Positions 32,725 through 45,799 are shown, numbered from the stretch's first letter. The stretch: 64,000 nucleotides of DNA from Gracilariopsis chorda (GCA_003194525.1 NBIV01000116.1:180084-244083), one strand, 5' to 3'. Program-made: numbers and translations. Notes: a model not told the origin generated them from the letters alone.

Positions 32725-34387
32725 TTGCAAATGCAGCTCGCTGCAGTGCCTGGGTCACTGGATCGCTTACGTGTGGAACATCACGCACTGACAAGCTATA
32801 GTCAGAGCTTACAGATGACTGCAACAGTTTGGACGATCGGAGAAGATCTTAAACAGTTGATGGAGCGTCAGGTAAATGCATCTGGACTACTACCGGCAAT
32901 GCCCGTCAATGTGGAGGAAGTTCTCACTCATGTCAACCCTCGCCTCGAAAGGCTAGAAGCCGCGGTTAATGCGCAGACCGCTGCTGCTGGTCCGATTGAG
33001 ATCGATGCCAAAACAACCCACTGATGTGGAATCCCGCTCAAAGAAGTCGAAAACGATGCATCGGAAGTTGCGGAAGCCCATACCAGATTCAGATTCGGAT
33101 GATTCCGAAGACTCAGAGAACGATAGCTCCACCTCAGCAGAATCTGAGGAGGATATGTCACACGACGAATCCAGTTATAATGATACTCGCAGGTCGACAA
33201 AGAAGAGCGACAGTAATTCTGCTTGGATACGCCGCAAGAAAGGCCCGTCAAGGAAGAGGCTTAAGGTTCTGCCATGCACAAATCCACTATATAAGAGGAT
33301 AGTTGACTACCACCTCTACCGTTTGAAGATATGGAAACTGAAGTGAACAAGTCGCGAAACCGGTAGGGAAAAGGATCAGGTGAAGAGACTGATAATTGAT
33401 ATGAGTGATCTCAGGTTTGACTGAAAGGGTACCATCCTGATCTTCGATTTTCTTTCTTGGTTTGTGACCGAAGCGAATATCCTAGGAATTGGTGAGGGTC
33501 AATCGTACGTTGCTCTACCACAAATCATGATGGGTTTCGGCCTGGAACAGTATCGCGCCGTGCCCGGCTCACTAACCGTGGAGGAAGGTAGAGTCACCAA
33601 CTGGCCAAAAGCTGTGCAGTATCTTTTGAGACGTTAAGCGACGTCTAACGCCATTATTTAAGCGATCCTGGCTCTCAGGCATGCTACCAAGAAACCTGAA
33701 GAGAACAATGTGGAGTATAGCTCTCACTTGAATAAGGCAGCCAATAGCTGTGAAAATGTTCACTTGACAGACCAGAAGACACTATTCGTGAAAGGACTTG
33801 ATCCGGTTATAAAGTCGTTGGTTGTGAGACCACTGGAAAAGCATGCAAGCATGAGTTTGTTGGTAGTAGTCCAGCTCACACAAGTCGAAGGCGATGCGGT
33901 CTGCCCCCGCAGACAACAGCGAGAAGCGACGGCTTTTGCGGCGCCGAAAGACGGCCCAGCCCATACAGCGAAGCATAAAACCAGCAAACTGCTGTATGCG
34001 GACTTATGCGAGGACTGTACTTACTCTCCATCTCTTCACGAGAATCACGGGGACACGCTGGGTGACGCGATTCAATACCTGGAGTATTCAGATTCATCGA
34101 TTCTTAAAACGATGCTGCCTAACACTGGCACGCCCTCAAAAAACTTGGAACTTCTCGTAATGGAGGGAAGGCAACAGCAATACGCTGTGACGGTACCTCC
34201 GCAAGGAGGTGGCACTCCCAAAAAGCTTGGATGGATCGATAACCGCGTTGGTAACCGCCATTATCTTCACCCTGGGTTAGGAGAGAAAGAATTATCTGTT
34301 ATGTATCCCATGGACGCCACCATCTGGCGGTTGAATTCACTCTCCCAACAAGGGATTTGCCTCAAATCGCGAACGACGTGGCTCTGA
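32725..34387 (+). pseudogene. G2b gag
   Basis: Decayed homolog of G2 gag. Shared landmarks in order: a coiled-coil-like N-terminal part (about 32725-33020), a Ser/Asp-rich stretch (33080-33210, DSDSDDSEDSENDSST), RLKVLPCTNPLYKRI (like the TNPDYRTLLSYRYYRLE block of G2), IGEGQSYVALPQ (about 33490), NWPKAVQYLLRR (about 33600) and LFVKGLDPVIKSLV (about 33785). Many stops and shifts. Confidence 0.75.
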
Positions 34388-34616
34388 AGGAACCCTAACG
34401 TGCCCGTATACCTGCGAAAATGTATTGGAAACCCAAGGGGTTGTTTGCCGCAAACCCATCGCATATAAAGGGTATACCTGCGGTGCAACAACCTGTGGCC
34501 CGACAGGTCCATCAGACACATGATGCACCAGCAAAAGCTGTAGGGGAAGAGAAACCAAAGAATTCGGGAAACTAAAGCGGGGAGTACCAAAGGAGTCGGT
34601 ACAGATCGACTCCGTT

Positions 34617-35404
34617 GTGCCAACTGAGGGACTCGTTCTCTACGCTCCCCCTTATAGCGGTCCTAGGTTCTCCTCAGGCCAAAAAAAGTCCGGATTTACC
34701 GGAGCTCAGACGCTCTTTAACTGCAGATTAAGTCGACCATGGCGACTTTCCCGGTACGCTGGGAGACGAATTGACCATGTTATGGTTATGGGAAAACGTA
34801 ACTATAAGGTCTACGCCGACATCGTCACTAATCCACACTTGTTGTCACGACGTCGTGCGATATTGGATACTGGAGCAGGAACGAATTTATCAGGTTGTCT
34901 GACCTCAGACCCTATGATCAAACCCACCTACGCTGCGGACCGCTACCAGATATCCGGGATGCAAACAAGAAGCCTCTTGATAGTCTGGGCACAATTTGAA
35001 TTGCTGTTCGATTAGGAAAGCATGTTTTCATGTTAGAGTTCATTCTCTGTGCAACATTGGCAGCCCAAGTTGTTCTTGGATGCGACTACTGTCTAGGCTT
35101 TGTGGAAGCGATTCGACCCTGCTTTCGGGAAGTGGAAATGGACGACGGGAGTACTGTCGCAGTTGTTCGTAAGCCGTTGAAGCCAGCTTTACCCTCAGCG
35201 CCTTTTCCACCTTCCGAGAATGCTGGTACTAGTGGGAGAATTTATCCAAAGATCAAGACCGCACGTGGGGTGGAGTTACCTCCGAAATCCCAAACGTCAG
35301 TTACGGTCACAATTCAGCGTCACGTCTTCGTCTTGATACAGTCGCTGTCTCATACATATGACCGGTATACTTGCCGCCAACGGCGTTGCTTAGGTACAAA
35401 CTGA
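34617..35404 (+). pseudogene. G2b protease region
   Basis: GKRNYKVYADI is followed by AILDTGAGTNL at about 34860-34890, the retropepsin active site DTGA. After a stop at about 35014 the second half continues (VVLGCDYCLGFVEAIRP, about 35055), matching G2 53570-54829. Confidence 0.75.
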
Positions 35405-35724
35405 TACCCCCTTTCAGATGTTGGTGAGCAACTTCACTTCTCACCCAGTGAGGAAGCAGAAAAACCAAATTGGTTGCCGTGGCCTTACCACATCCAACGG
35501 TATTGGTATCGATGCATATTGCTCTACCGGAAGTCTTGGGTATCTCGTTACCTCACGAAATACGGCCACCGAGTACGGCAACCGAGGAGCAGCCAGAAGC
35601 AAAAGACAACCAGGGCACCAGAGAATTACTACCGTTCGTTGACCGCTTGGATCTTTTTCATGTACTGGAAAAGCTTCGGGGACGCCTACACAGATTCCTG
35701 CACACCTCCATATAGAGTGGGAAC

Positions 35725-37030
35725 TTGCGTGAAATCGCTGCACCCGAGCATCATATTGATCTCGCTCGGGACACAAGGCCCATCGCCCAGTGCCCTTATA
35801 CGGCGGGTCCCCAAAAGTGGGAAATTGAAGAAGAACAGGTTTGCAGCATGCTGGAGGACGGAGTCATTGAACCCGCCCAGTCAACTTTGGCCTCCCCAAT
35901 TGTCTTCCCACCTAAAGCGAATGGATCGATACGCTTTTGCGTGGACTACCGGAAACTGAACTCAGTGACTGTTCGGGACTTTTAACCGTTACAACGAATG
36001 GATGAGTGCAAAGATATCTTAGCAGATACCACTGTATTTACGACGCTTGAAGCCAATCTTGGGTACTGGCACGTACGCACTGCAGAGGAAGACTGCGACA
36101 AAACCGCCTTTGTTTGCCATGCCGGTCTTTACCGATTCAAACAAATGCTGTTTCGACTCACCAACGCCCCGGCCACGTTCCAAAGTGGTTTGGGCATTAT
36201 CTTGTCAATACAAAAGTGGAAGACATGTTTGGTTTATCTCGATGACATCGTCGTTTTCAGTGAGAACATGGGTGACCATTTCAGAGACGTTAAACTCATA
36301 CTCGAGAAGCTCCAGGAAGCTGGAATCATCTTGACGCTCAAAAAATGCGAATGGGTCACGGATAAGGCCAGGTATCTTGGACACCTGATCAAACCAGGAC
36401 GAATGGAGATGGACGAAGCCTCAAATGCGGCAATCTGCAAAGCCGTTTCTCCTAGGACATAAACGCAATTCCGTGCCTACTTTGGCTTTTGTAACGTCTA
36501 CCGACGGTTTGTTCCGCATATCCCGCATGTCGCCGATCCTTTGAACGCACTTTTAAAGAAAGGACAACCAACGTAGTTAGAAGAGTTTAGGCCAGCCGAG
36601 ACGGACGCATTTGAACGCTTAAAAGAAACGCTAGTATCAGCACCTGTATTGGCCCTCCCCAGACCCGGGCTCTCATACGTTGTCAGTACCACCAAAAGTG
36701 AGTACTGGGTGTGTTGCGCCTTGTTACAGATTTACCCTGATGGTGAACAGAAACCTACTGGTTCCTAGTCAAGTTCCCTGCAGACATCGGAACAATAGTG
36801 CGTCTCTAAAAAGGAATGCCTTGCTGTGGTTTGGCTCTCATGACCCTACGTCTCTCCCTTCAAGGGGTATATTCCAGCGTCAATATGGACTATTCGTGTC
36901 TCAGCTGGCTTTTCTCGATATCCTACTCATCTTGAAGTTTAATGCGCTGGCGGTTACGCCTCTCCGAGTTTGACTTTGATTTCAAGTACAAAAAGAGACG
37001 TTCCAACGTCCACGCAGACGCGCTTTCGCG
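35725..37030 (+). pseudogene. G2b reverse transcriptase and RNase H
   Basis: FCVDYRKLNSVTVRD (about 35937), then TTLEANLGYWHV where the first catalytic Asp is Glu, and CLVYLDDIVVFSEN (about 36230). Stop codons at 35983 and 36460. The RNase H region (36600-37020) is recognisable by SAPVLALPRPG and by HADALSRL (about 37010) but is broken. Confidence 0.8.
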
Positions 37031-37085
37031 TTTGATTATATTAGGAGGACCTTAGATCAATATCGAAGATGAAATCCTCTGTTTC

Positions 37086-38137
37086 ATGACAGAGTACATG
37101 CCTCTTTATGACCCCAGCTCTGAGGCTGAACAAAAAATAAACGATGCGAACAACGTTGCTTTGGACGTACTGATGACGCATTCTACCAATGTGGACCCGT
37201 CCGAACAGCTCGGGCGTATCTCATTTGAAGAGCTTCTACGTGTGCAACACGCAGACCACTTTTGCACTGCAATACACTACCATCTTAACGGGGGGGAAGG
37301 GTTACTATTTTATCTTGATGAACAAGGGGTACTGATTCGCACTGTCGAAGAATCGGATCAAATCGTGATTCCACATGTTCTGAAAAGTCGATTTTTGCAC
37401 CTCGCCCATTACTCACGGTTATCTGAACAACCAATCGGAACTAAGCTCTATCTCACGCTCAGAAAAGACTGTTATTGCCCAAAAACGGCGATGGATTGCC
37501 ATGCTACAGCGAATTAATGTACGTCATGCCCCAAGAATCGCATCACGTTGTGAAAAAAGAAATGGCCACTGAAACTACTCCCAGCGAAGCCGCCTTTAGA
37601 GTACGTCGGTATTGACATCCTAGGTGAGCTGATTCGTACAACGCAAGAATGTAAGTACTTATTGGTAATTACGGACCGCTTCTCGAGGGTAACCTGAACA
37701 GTCCACTCAAACGGATCTCGGCCGCAGTTGTTGTGCAGGCTTTCATACGAAGATGGATTTACGTGTACGGTCCGCCGTTGAGTCTGCTTTCAGATAATTC
37801 AAAGCAATTCGTTGCGAAGTTCTTTCAGGGCGTGTGCCCCATTCTCAGCATAAGAGACGTGTTTACCATGACCTACCACCCGCAAACAAACGGGCAGGTT
37901 GAACGTCTTAATCGAACAATCCTCGCCTCTCCTCGGCAATACGTAACAGACCTCCCCAAGGATTGGGATCTTTACACAGAAACACTCTGCTACGCCTACA
38001 AGACGCAGGTTCAATCGACCACGAAGATGGCCCCTTTTGAGCTGGTTCTATCTCGCCCCCCGCCGGAACTACCAGTAACACTGAATACAGACAGCGCATC
38101 ATGCGCACCAAAATCAGCGAAGAACCAACTCAAGTGA
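37086..38137 (+). pseudogene. G2b integrase
   Basis: A zinc-binding part (HLAHYSRLSEQP...TLRKDCYCPK, about 37400-37480) and a core with LLSDNSKQFVAKFF (about 37790) and YHPQTNGQVERLNRT (about 37880); the first Asp sits near VGIDILGEL (about 37608). Broken by stops at about 37515 and 37698. Confidence 0.8.
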
Positions 38138-38139
38138 AG

Positions 38140-39260
38140 GGAAGACCTAAGGAGACGCGCGCAGCAGGCCGCAGGGCAATTGTAAAAGGCCCATGTCCGC
38201 TACAAGCGGAATTACGAAGCCACTCTGCGCACAATAATTACGGATCGCCGGGTTTGTTGTCACGTTTTCATGCATGTTGAACGCCCAGAGGAGACGACCC
38301 CGACGGAATCAGAGAGGTCTAAAGAAGATACAAGCTAAAACCAATAGTGTCTGGTCCGTTTTAGATAATCGAGCTTGACTCCGAGAGAGTGGTGATCCGC
38401 AGAGATGACAAAGTCGAAAGAATCTCATGCGATGGTGTGCCGATCGTATACTGACAGCGCCCAACCCCACTCGAAACGGAACTCAGGTACAAACCGCTGC
38501 TGCTCAGCGAAAGGAAGCTGAGCGTGTGACCACGGAGGTGAAAGTGGCGTCACAGCCACTCAGCAGCCCGGAAATATCCGACATTCCGCCTCTCGTGCGA
38601 GCCGGCGTACAAACACCACCCATTGGCACTATAAGCATAGCACCCCGTCCCATATGGCGCGAGGTGGCCACGTGGAGAATATCCTGCAGACAGGATCTGA
38701 TGCTGGCGCGACGTGTCACTGAGGAGCCCCCAGACGACCGTCCATTGGTAGGGCAACAGTGGTGGAAACGCCGTTCCGCCTTCCGCGCCGAGCGCAATCC
38801 CGTAGAGCATCCACGACCTCGTGAACAAGACGCAACCACTGACCACAGCGTCAAGAAAGCTGAAGAAAGCGGCCCATCTCGGAGTGAAAATGAACCCCAA
38901 ATTGTGAAGATCGTGAGCACTGACCCCACACTGGTGGACACACGGAAAACGACCCCTGAGGTCTCTGCCTACAGACAACCAGCAATTGCCGAGGAAGCTT
39001 CTCATCAAAGCGACGGCGAGTCAAACATGATCTTCCGTGAGCTCTAACAGAACTTCGCCGATCCGATGGTTCATTTCTGGCCGTCGAAGCACAACTTATT
39101 GGGTCTCATGTCATTTCCTACGCTCTATGACTAGCTGTATTGGGTCGAAAAATGCGTCTACTAGAACGAGTTCGTAGAATCTGAAGGTAGGATGCGAAGG
39201 GACTTCGGATATATGTTCTGCTGACACCATGTGGCGTTTCACGATATGAAGGCTTCGGAC
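38140..39260 (+). pseudogene. G2b integrase C-terminus, linker and chromodomain remnant
   Basis: The GPF module is visible at about 38357 (SGPF then ERVVIRRDDKVERIS), like the DGPFKV...VVVEMGD of G2. A long low-complexity linker follows (38427-39047, one open frame). A degraded chromodomain-like stretch lies at about 39135-39235 (YWVEKCVY, NEFVESEGRMR). The linker length is similar to that in G2. Confidence 0.5.
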
Positions 39261-39465
39261 TGAAAAGGAATAAACCTTATTTCCATTCTTTCAGGAGATC
39301 GAAGGGCAGGACCTCTGGAAAGTCTCCAACCTCTTGGTGCTGCTCACAAATCCATTGGCTGCATATCGTTCTCATCAGATTATCAATGAACCAATGGAAA
39401 GTCAGAACTTGCTCACCTGGCAGGTGTTCACCGTGGAGTCGGCTCCCTTCGTCTTTAGGGCGTTC

Positions 39466-40859
39466 TTAGATTTCTGCAGGTACGGCGTCCGCTGCAACAT
39501 ACGCACCGTAGATTACCAAGTCTGTAGTTATGAGAGCCCGTGCCGCAGCCCAGTGGGTCATGTCGTGCGTCTCTGGAGGATGATGATTGTCTACCTTCTT
39601 TGGTGAGGGATTCAGAACCTGCTGAGGGGAACTGCATATGGCGTTGAAGCCCTGCTGGGTTATGTGCTCCAAGTGGAATGGGCGAACACGCCACGGTATC
39701 TTTCGTATGGTTACGGCTGGGACAACTTCCAGGCCATATCCCGCCATCCTGCAGGTATGGATGACAAGAAGAGTTTTGCCGCGTTCCTCCTCGAGACTGT
39801 TCCTGAAGCTGTCCCCCATAGGGCTGTTGCACACTATCTTCCGAATGCTAGATGATTTTCCATTGGTCGCCGTGCACATGAAAACGTTTAACTGGCTCTT
39901 CCTGCTATTCCGAGCAGTGTTGAGGACCTTGTTGAGCCTAGAAGTACCCCTGCAGGACAGGACACGACAATGCTCCTCCTCCCATTCTGGTGGTACTGAA
40001 ACGTTTTTTCCGGCCGCAGTGGCTCCAAGGGTCAATCTTCCGGCGCTAATTGCTGTTCCCCCTCTGGACGCATCTAGCGCTGGAGTTCCAATGGTTACTG
40101 AGACTGAACCTGTGGCACCTCCTTCGCTGGAATGGGAAGTCTTGGCTACGCCAGTGCTCGATAGTGGGGTGTATGTAGCTCCCATAATCCTCAAGTCGTG
40201 CCACCAGATGGCTAATGCCATCGGTGTGTTGAGATACGCCGCCATGCAAAGTCTGGTGATGGTTATGATGAAACAACGGCTACGCCTGGGTGACATCCTG
40301 ATGACGGAGCATTTTTGGTTGCCTTGTTCCTCCAGGCTGGAAGCGCTAAAGGCGGAGACGCAGGAGCCGTGCTCTAATCTTAGTATTATCGTTCACGAGA
40401 ATATGGCGGGTCTCTCCCACTGGGTTGCTGAAGATCTAGACCAGCAGTTTGGGTTGAACCTGGTACAACTGACGGATTCCGAAATTTCTAAGGACCCCAA
40501 CAGCTTGGGCCGTCGGCTACGCTCCGCCCCGACGGGGTTCAGTACAAGCTGCGCCGCCACGATCGGTTTTCTAATGGTGGTGGTGCCAGCGACGCTACCT
40601 CAGGTGGCGACGCTAAGGGACCTTCCAGAAATACTGCTGCGGTTTTTTCGGTTGCGAGCGCACCCCCCTCTTAGGTTGGTAGGATTCCTTGGAGAGTAGT
40701 ATCCTTGTGGTAAATCAATATTTGGCGTGCATCTGGCCTTCCATCTGTTGTGCTCTTATTCCAGCTATGACGTGTCAACGCCCACGTGGTTTGCCATTGG
40801 TGCAGATGTTGCTGGTTACGAAGGCGTGTGTCCCTAGTAGGGTGCGCGATGGGGCACAA
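39466..40859 (-). pseudogene. Possible G2b antisense gene, related to the G2 antisense ORF
   Basis: On the strand opposite to G2b pol, between the pol end and 41 kb. Two minus frames (40859-40671 and 40296-39466) carry patches like the G2 antisense protein in the same order: IYHKDTTLQGILP against TYADGSDTLPGVLP, and MTHWAAARAL against VTEWAARTAAY. Identity is low and the plus strand is also open (39638-40699, 353 codons), so this is suggestive only. The position and direction agree with G2. Confidence 0.3.
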
Positions 40860-41379
40860 ATTAGTTGGGAATTGTTGATCAAATTAAACCAGCGGTTTGC
40901 ACACGGTCCAGCGGCAGTAGAGCGCGCATGCAGGTGGCACCGGTTGAATCAATAAAGCAACTGCACGATTTTTCAACCGTGCAACTCGTCTGCCAGTGGT
41001 AACTTCTCGGGGTCAAAATGAGTCATTGGAGAAGAGTCTGAATCCGGAGTCTGCTTGCTTCTGCGCCACGTAGTTTCCGAGATGCGGCCAATTATTCGTT
41101 TTGGGCCAATAATCCGTGCGGGAAGCCATTCCAAAACCTCAGGGCTACTACAAATAGATTTGTTGGGCGCCGCGCGCCGTTACAAGCGATTAAATTAGCT
41201 ATTTAGCCGGTTAGAAGTTGAAATAAGCTGAGCCATTTGTAACCGACTTATCCATTGCGGAGCCAGAGCGTAGCCTGCGTGGAAATGGAGAGACGCGGAC
41301 TTCTGGAGCCCGTTGACGCGTGTAATACGCGTCGTACGACCCTTTTGTAAAGGCGCGCTCCGTGCACCTCTGTTTTCGC

Positions 41380-42049
41380 CAAAACTTTGGATAACGTTCT
41401 CTGATATGTAGTGCCACGGTTCCCACTGGTCATATTCCGGTGGGTGCCCACCCAGCACCGTTGGAGGCATCGTGTCCCTGAGAGGAGGCTATGCCAAAGT
41501 TTTCGAGGGAGCTGTTCGTAATGTGTGCAGGAGCGCCGGACCTTGCGCAGAGAGCAAAGACCCAGTAGGCTGCCCGCCATGCAGCGAAGCAGCCTCCGTG
41601 TAGCCACTATCCAAAAGTTCACATACCTTCTTGGGAAGGTCCATATCGTGCAGGGTACCAAAGCTAATGGCAGGGCTACCACTGGACGGGTCCACTGAAA
41701 TCTTCTTCGTAGTACCCTCTTTGAAGAGTATACCATCTGCAGAGATACCACTGGAGCTTTCCGGGGCAGGTTCCTTCGGAAGTGTACCATTGGTTCCGGG
41801 TATAGGTCCCGCTGGAGTTGCAGCCATTCGAGCACGCGAGACGCGATCAATCGCCGCAGTATTCTCAAGTTCATCCCTTTCAGTTGTAGCCGTATGGCCG
41901 CAGGCGCGTAGCACGTTGAACGGACCAATACGTCTCGGCAAGAGCTTCTTAGAGGCAATCTCTATTACGTCCAGTGGTTTACCCGTCGGCGCTCTATCGA
42001 GGGAGATTAGTTCACCAGCCTGAAAGGTAGGATTAAACCTTACCACCAT
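41380..42049 (-). pseudogene. G3 integrase C-terminus (GPF) and chromodomain
   Basis: ASKKLLPRRIGPFNVLRA at about 41930 is the GPF/Y module. After a linker with repeated short palindromes, LGGHPPEYDQWEPW...ISENVIQSF at about 41460-41385 matches the second half of a chromodomain (the VxWxGxxPxxDxWEP pattern). Confidence 0.7.
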
Positions 42050-42069
42050 TGAGAAATCGGCCTTTTACC

Positions 42070-42977
42070 TCAATTGTGATCGCGGCAGATCGTCTTTGCC
42101 GTGTTGAGAATTGAATCGATCCGTCGGCGCGAATACATTTTGGCTTGCGTCAGCATCATTAATTCGCTAGTCACCTGGGGAAACCAAGAGTTCTTCATGT
42201 CCAACCTCAATGGAAGAGGATGCCGAGTCAAGGTGAGGTCAAACGCAGTAGTACCTGTGGATTTATGCACCTGCGTTTTGAAGGTATGTACGAGTGGTTC
42301 CACGTAGTTGTCCTTATCTAATTAGTGTTCAGCAGTGCCGTGTACCTGACGGTTCTCCAGCGTCTTGTTGAACCGTTCGGCTTTTTCATTGTTTTGCGGG
42401 TGGTAAGCTGTTGTGGTTATGTGCTTAGTCTCTAAGGTGACACAGAAGTGCGAAAAGAACTTCGACACGAACTGACTGCTATTATCCGTCAGCAAGTAAA
42501 GTGGTAAACCGTAATGAGAGACCCCATGGGTAAGATATGCAATAGCCACATCCATAGCGCTAGTAGTTCCCAAGGGAATAGCCAGTGTGGTCTTGGTGAA
42601 CCTATCAGTGATAAAAAGAATGAACTGATTTCCATGGAGGGATTTCGGCAATGGGCCTCAGATGTCCAGCGTGACGAATTCCAATCGCTCTTACGCTGTA
42701 AATGGCTTGAGCTTATCCTGATTTCGAGCTCACGTCCCACGGGTCTTAGAGCATGACAAACATGTCCTTGACGTGTTCCAAAGTTCATTCGACACAAATT
42801 GTCAATAGATGTGCTTCCTAAGGGTTTGATACATGCAAGTACATACAGGATGAGCAGCAAACCAATGGTAATGAGCAAGATAGAGGACCCGCGCTGGTAG
42901 GGACTTGGGAATGACCTTCTGGATAGAGAAATCCCAAGGAAACTTTTGGCAGAATAATCTAAATTGGTCGTAGTCAA
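42070..42977 (-). pseudogene. G3 integrase core
   Basis: Core motifs: ILFITDRFTKTTLAIPL (about 42620), LLTDNSSQFVSKFF (about 42490, second Asp) and YHPQNNEKAERFNKTL (about 42400, Glu). An upstream frame-shifted part holds the zinc-binding region. Interrupted by stops at about 42322 and elsewhere. Confidence 0.8.
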
Positions 42978-43260
42978 ACAAGCATCATTTGGTCCTGACT
43001 AGCGCCGCTTTTCCTTAGCAGAACTTGTCGTTCTTCTGGGTGTCGAGGACATTCTCTAGCGCTAATGGGAGCAACATATTTTCCTCAGGCACAACTGCAT
43101 TTACCTCCAGGCTTGGTTCTTCATCTTCGGCCTCCTGTGAACCGTTCAATTGTATATAACTCCTCAGGGTTTACTTCACCATTGGCACAATTCACTCCAG
43201 CCAGCATTACGTCATCCTCAGGGTCCGTCTCATACCCCTCGGGGTTGGTATTTCGTCATC

Positions 43261-44520
43261 TTAAGGAGTGTCGTCGGTTCCATTGGTAAGGATCTGACTA
43301 AGCGTATCTGCTACCAGGTGCTTCACTCCTGGCCTGTAGATAACGTCATACTCGAAATCGGAGAGCCTCAGCCTCCATTGGGTGAGTCTGCTGGAAGCGT
43401 CCGTCATATACAGCAACCAGCAGAGCGAGTAGTGGTTAGTCCTAATGGTAAACCGAACTTCTTCGGGGTAGAGCCTTAAGGTTAGAACTGCCCACACGAT
43501 TGCAAGCCATTCCTTCTCGGTGGTACCGTCGTTCCAATCGGCGCTACCAAGAGTCCTACTCCAGTATCCGATGGGTCGGGAGTCTTTTGGTGATTCTGGT
43601 TCCTCTAAGACGGCACATCCAATCTGTCCGTCGGATGCGTCCGTGTCCAGCAGGAATGGTTTACCAGGGTTTGGCAGCGCCTCTATCGATGGGTTGAGCA
43701 GCTTATCTTTGAGGGTGCCAAAGAACTTGTACTGGTCTTCCCTTAGGCAATCAAACGCCGATGGTGTGCCCATCTTGAGCATCTCGTTGAGTGGTGCTGC
43801 AATCTTTGAGAACTACTCAACAAATCGACGGTAGAAATTGCAGAGCCCAAGGAAGGAACGCAGTTCACTGTGGGCTTTCCGGGTTTTTGCCATCGGCATT
43901 GCATCTGTCGTCCGTTTGGCTACCTCGAGTTTACCTGGGCGAACCACATGGCCTAGGTAATCCACAGAGGCTTGGGAAAAGAAGCAGTTGGGTAGCTTCG
44001 GTGTTAGTCCAGCCCCTTGGAGAATCCTAAAGACAGTCTTCAAGTGTGTGAAATGCTCTCTAACAGTTCGCTAGAAGTTTATCACGTCATCCAAGTAAAC
44101 CAATGCAAACTTCTACTATACCCTAGACAGGATAATATGCATTGCCCTTTGGATGGTTTCCGGTGTGCTCATCAAACCAAAGGGCATCTATGTAAAACGA
44201 TACGATCGCTCGGTGGTTGTCAACGTCGTCAGGGGCTTAGTGTCGTCACCCAATGGTATCTGCTAATAGCCCCATTTGGCATCAAGCGTCATGAACATCG
44301 TTGCTTCACGTATGAAATCGAGGCCATCATCCATTCTTGGTATGGGATAGCTATACCGTTTGTCCATTGCGTCCAACCTTGGGAAATGGATACAGAACCT
44401 AATGGAACTGTCTTTCTTCGCCACGAGGACTAATAGACTCGCCAATTGTGATTCTTGAGGCGGAGCAGGCTCGATGACGTTGGCTTAACCCATCTTCGCC
44501 ATCTGCTCCGCCAAGATTTC
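43261..44520 (-). pseudogene. G3 reverse transcriptase and RNase H
   Basis: RT: LVAKKDSSIRFCIHF (about 44420), MTLDAKWGY (first Asp, about 44270), FALVYLDDVINF (about 44110). RNase H: LLDTDASDGQIGCAVL (about 43650), TEKEWLAIVWAVLTL with its Glu, and HLVADTLSQIL. At least five stops or shifts. Confidence 0.88.
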
Positions 44521-45799
44521 AAGTTCCTTAAGGCCTGTACGGTACTGTTGTTGTTACGCCAGCTTGGCGTCATCCTTAAGGTCAATGCGATGCTTCGTTG
44601 CACGAATCTCTCCCAATTGGCCAGACCACATGGATTTGAATTCCTGAAGAAGCTCTGTAACCTGTGGCAGATAGGCTTCGAATTCGCTCACAAGGTTTAC
44701 CTCCAGTGTTAATTTTCGACGTTCTCGCCGGAGGTAGCGGAGTGTTCAGCACTAGAGGTCTCCATAACATCAATTGGAGCTAGGAGTAAAATCCCAAATA
44801 GTGTACCCTTTGGTAGGCGAGCCTGGCGATCCGGGAGGTTTCTGACGTCACCCAATAAGGTTACCTTACGTCTGTAGTCCATTTTATCATGGCCATTAGA
44901 GAGAGGTGACGGTCAATCGTCCGTTGGTGATTCTGTAGGGTCACGAGACCAGCGGTTTCACAAGTTACCTGAGCAGCAGCTTTTGTCATCGGGGTCATCG
45001 ATAACTCCTTCCGTAGCCGAACTTTATTTGATAGGGTGTGCTGCGCCACTGGAATGCGACTTGGGTTGGCTTTGGGACCACACATGCAACCGATAATAGC
45101 CACAGAACGGGTGCGGTAGAAGGAGACCTTCTAGAGGCCGGGGTAGATCGCTTTCACGTAGTAGTCTATAAAAGACGTCTAAAGGAGACATTCTGCGCCT
45201 AAGGTAGGACAAGAAAGGAACCAAGTGTGAACCTGAAGGTCACCCACCTGTAAGCAAAGAGGAATGATTCCTTTCATAGCCACCGGTCTATTTGACGCAT
45301 CAGTAACCTTAGGAGTCTTCTGAACCTGCACTGCATCCTTCTAATCAGGTGGTGAAACCTTCGGATGAACACAGTTTGGACCGGCTCTTTTGTCTAGGAT
45401 GCTGGTAATGACTAGAAAAATAGAGTAGTCAATCCAATGGTGTGTCGCACTTTGTAATTCTCTTTCCTCAGGATACATACCAGTGTATCCTCTGTGTTTT
45501 GCAATTCATTAAACCAATGTTCCAAGTGTATATTGTCATCCGTTGGCTTCTGTGGTTGAGCTCTTGCAATGGAACGGGGTTCTCGTGGGAGAACCGAGTC
45601 ACTTTCGGCACTGAGGCGGGAATCTTTCGAGGGGCAGTTCGCCTCGTACCGCTCCTCTAGTCGTTTTCCGACAAGGTTTCCCCACCAGTGGCATATGCGT
45701 TTCCAGTGGTTTGCCCTTCTTCGTCTGGAATGTTCGTCGGTAGATCCTAGTTATCCGTGTCGACCGGAGTCGAGACGGCATAAATCTGTAGGGCCTTGA
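44521..45799 (-). pseudogene. G3 protease and linker, poorly preserved
   Basis: The part just before RT reads GQLGEIRATKHRIDLKDD (about 44590), the conserved segment upstream of chromovirus RT. The retropepsin DTGA itself was not found in an intact form; a related CETAGLVTLQ segment lies at about 44950. Confidence 0.5.

Noticed and set aside
38427-39047. 206-codon plus frame taken as a separate gene
   Set aside because: It follows the GPF module of G2b and corresponds to the low-complexity integrase linker of G2, so it is part of pol.
39638-40699. Plus-strand open frame of 353 codons
   Set aside because: It has no recognisable domain and overlaps the minus-strand frame that fits the G2 antisense pattern; both strands are open, so one is a shadow. 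I could not exclude it fully.
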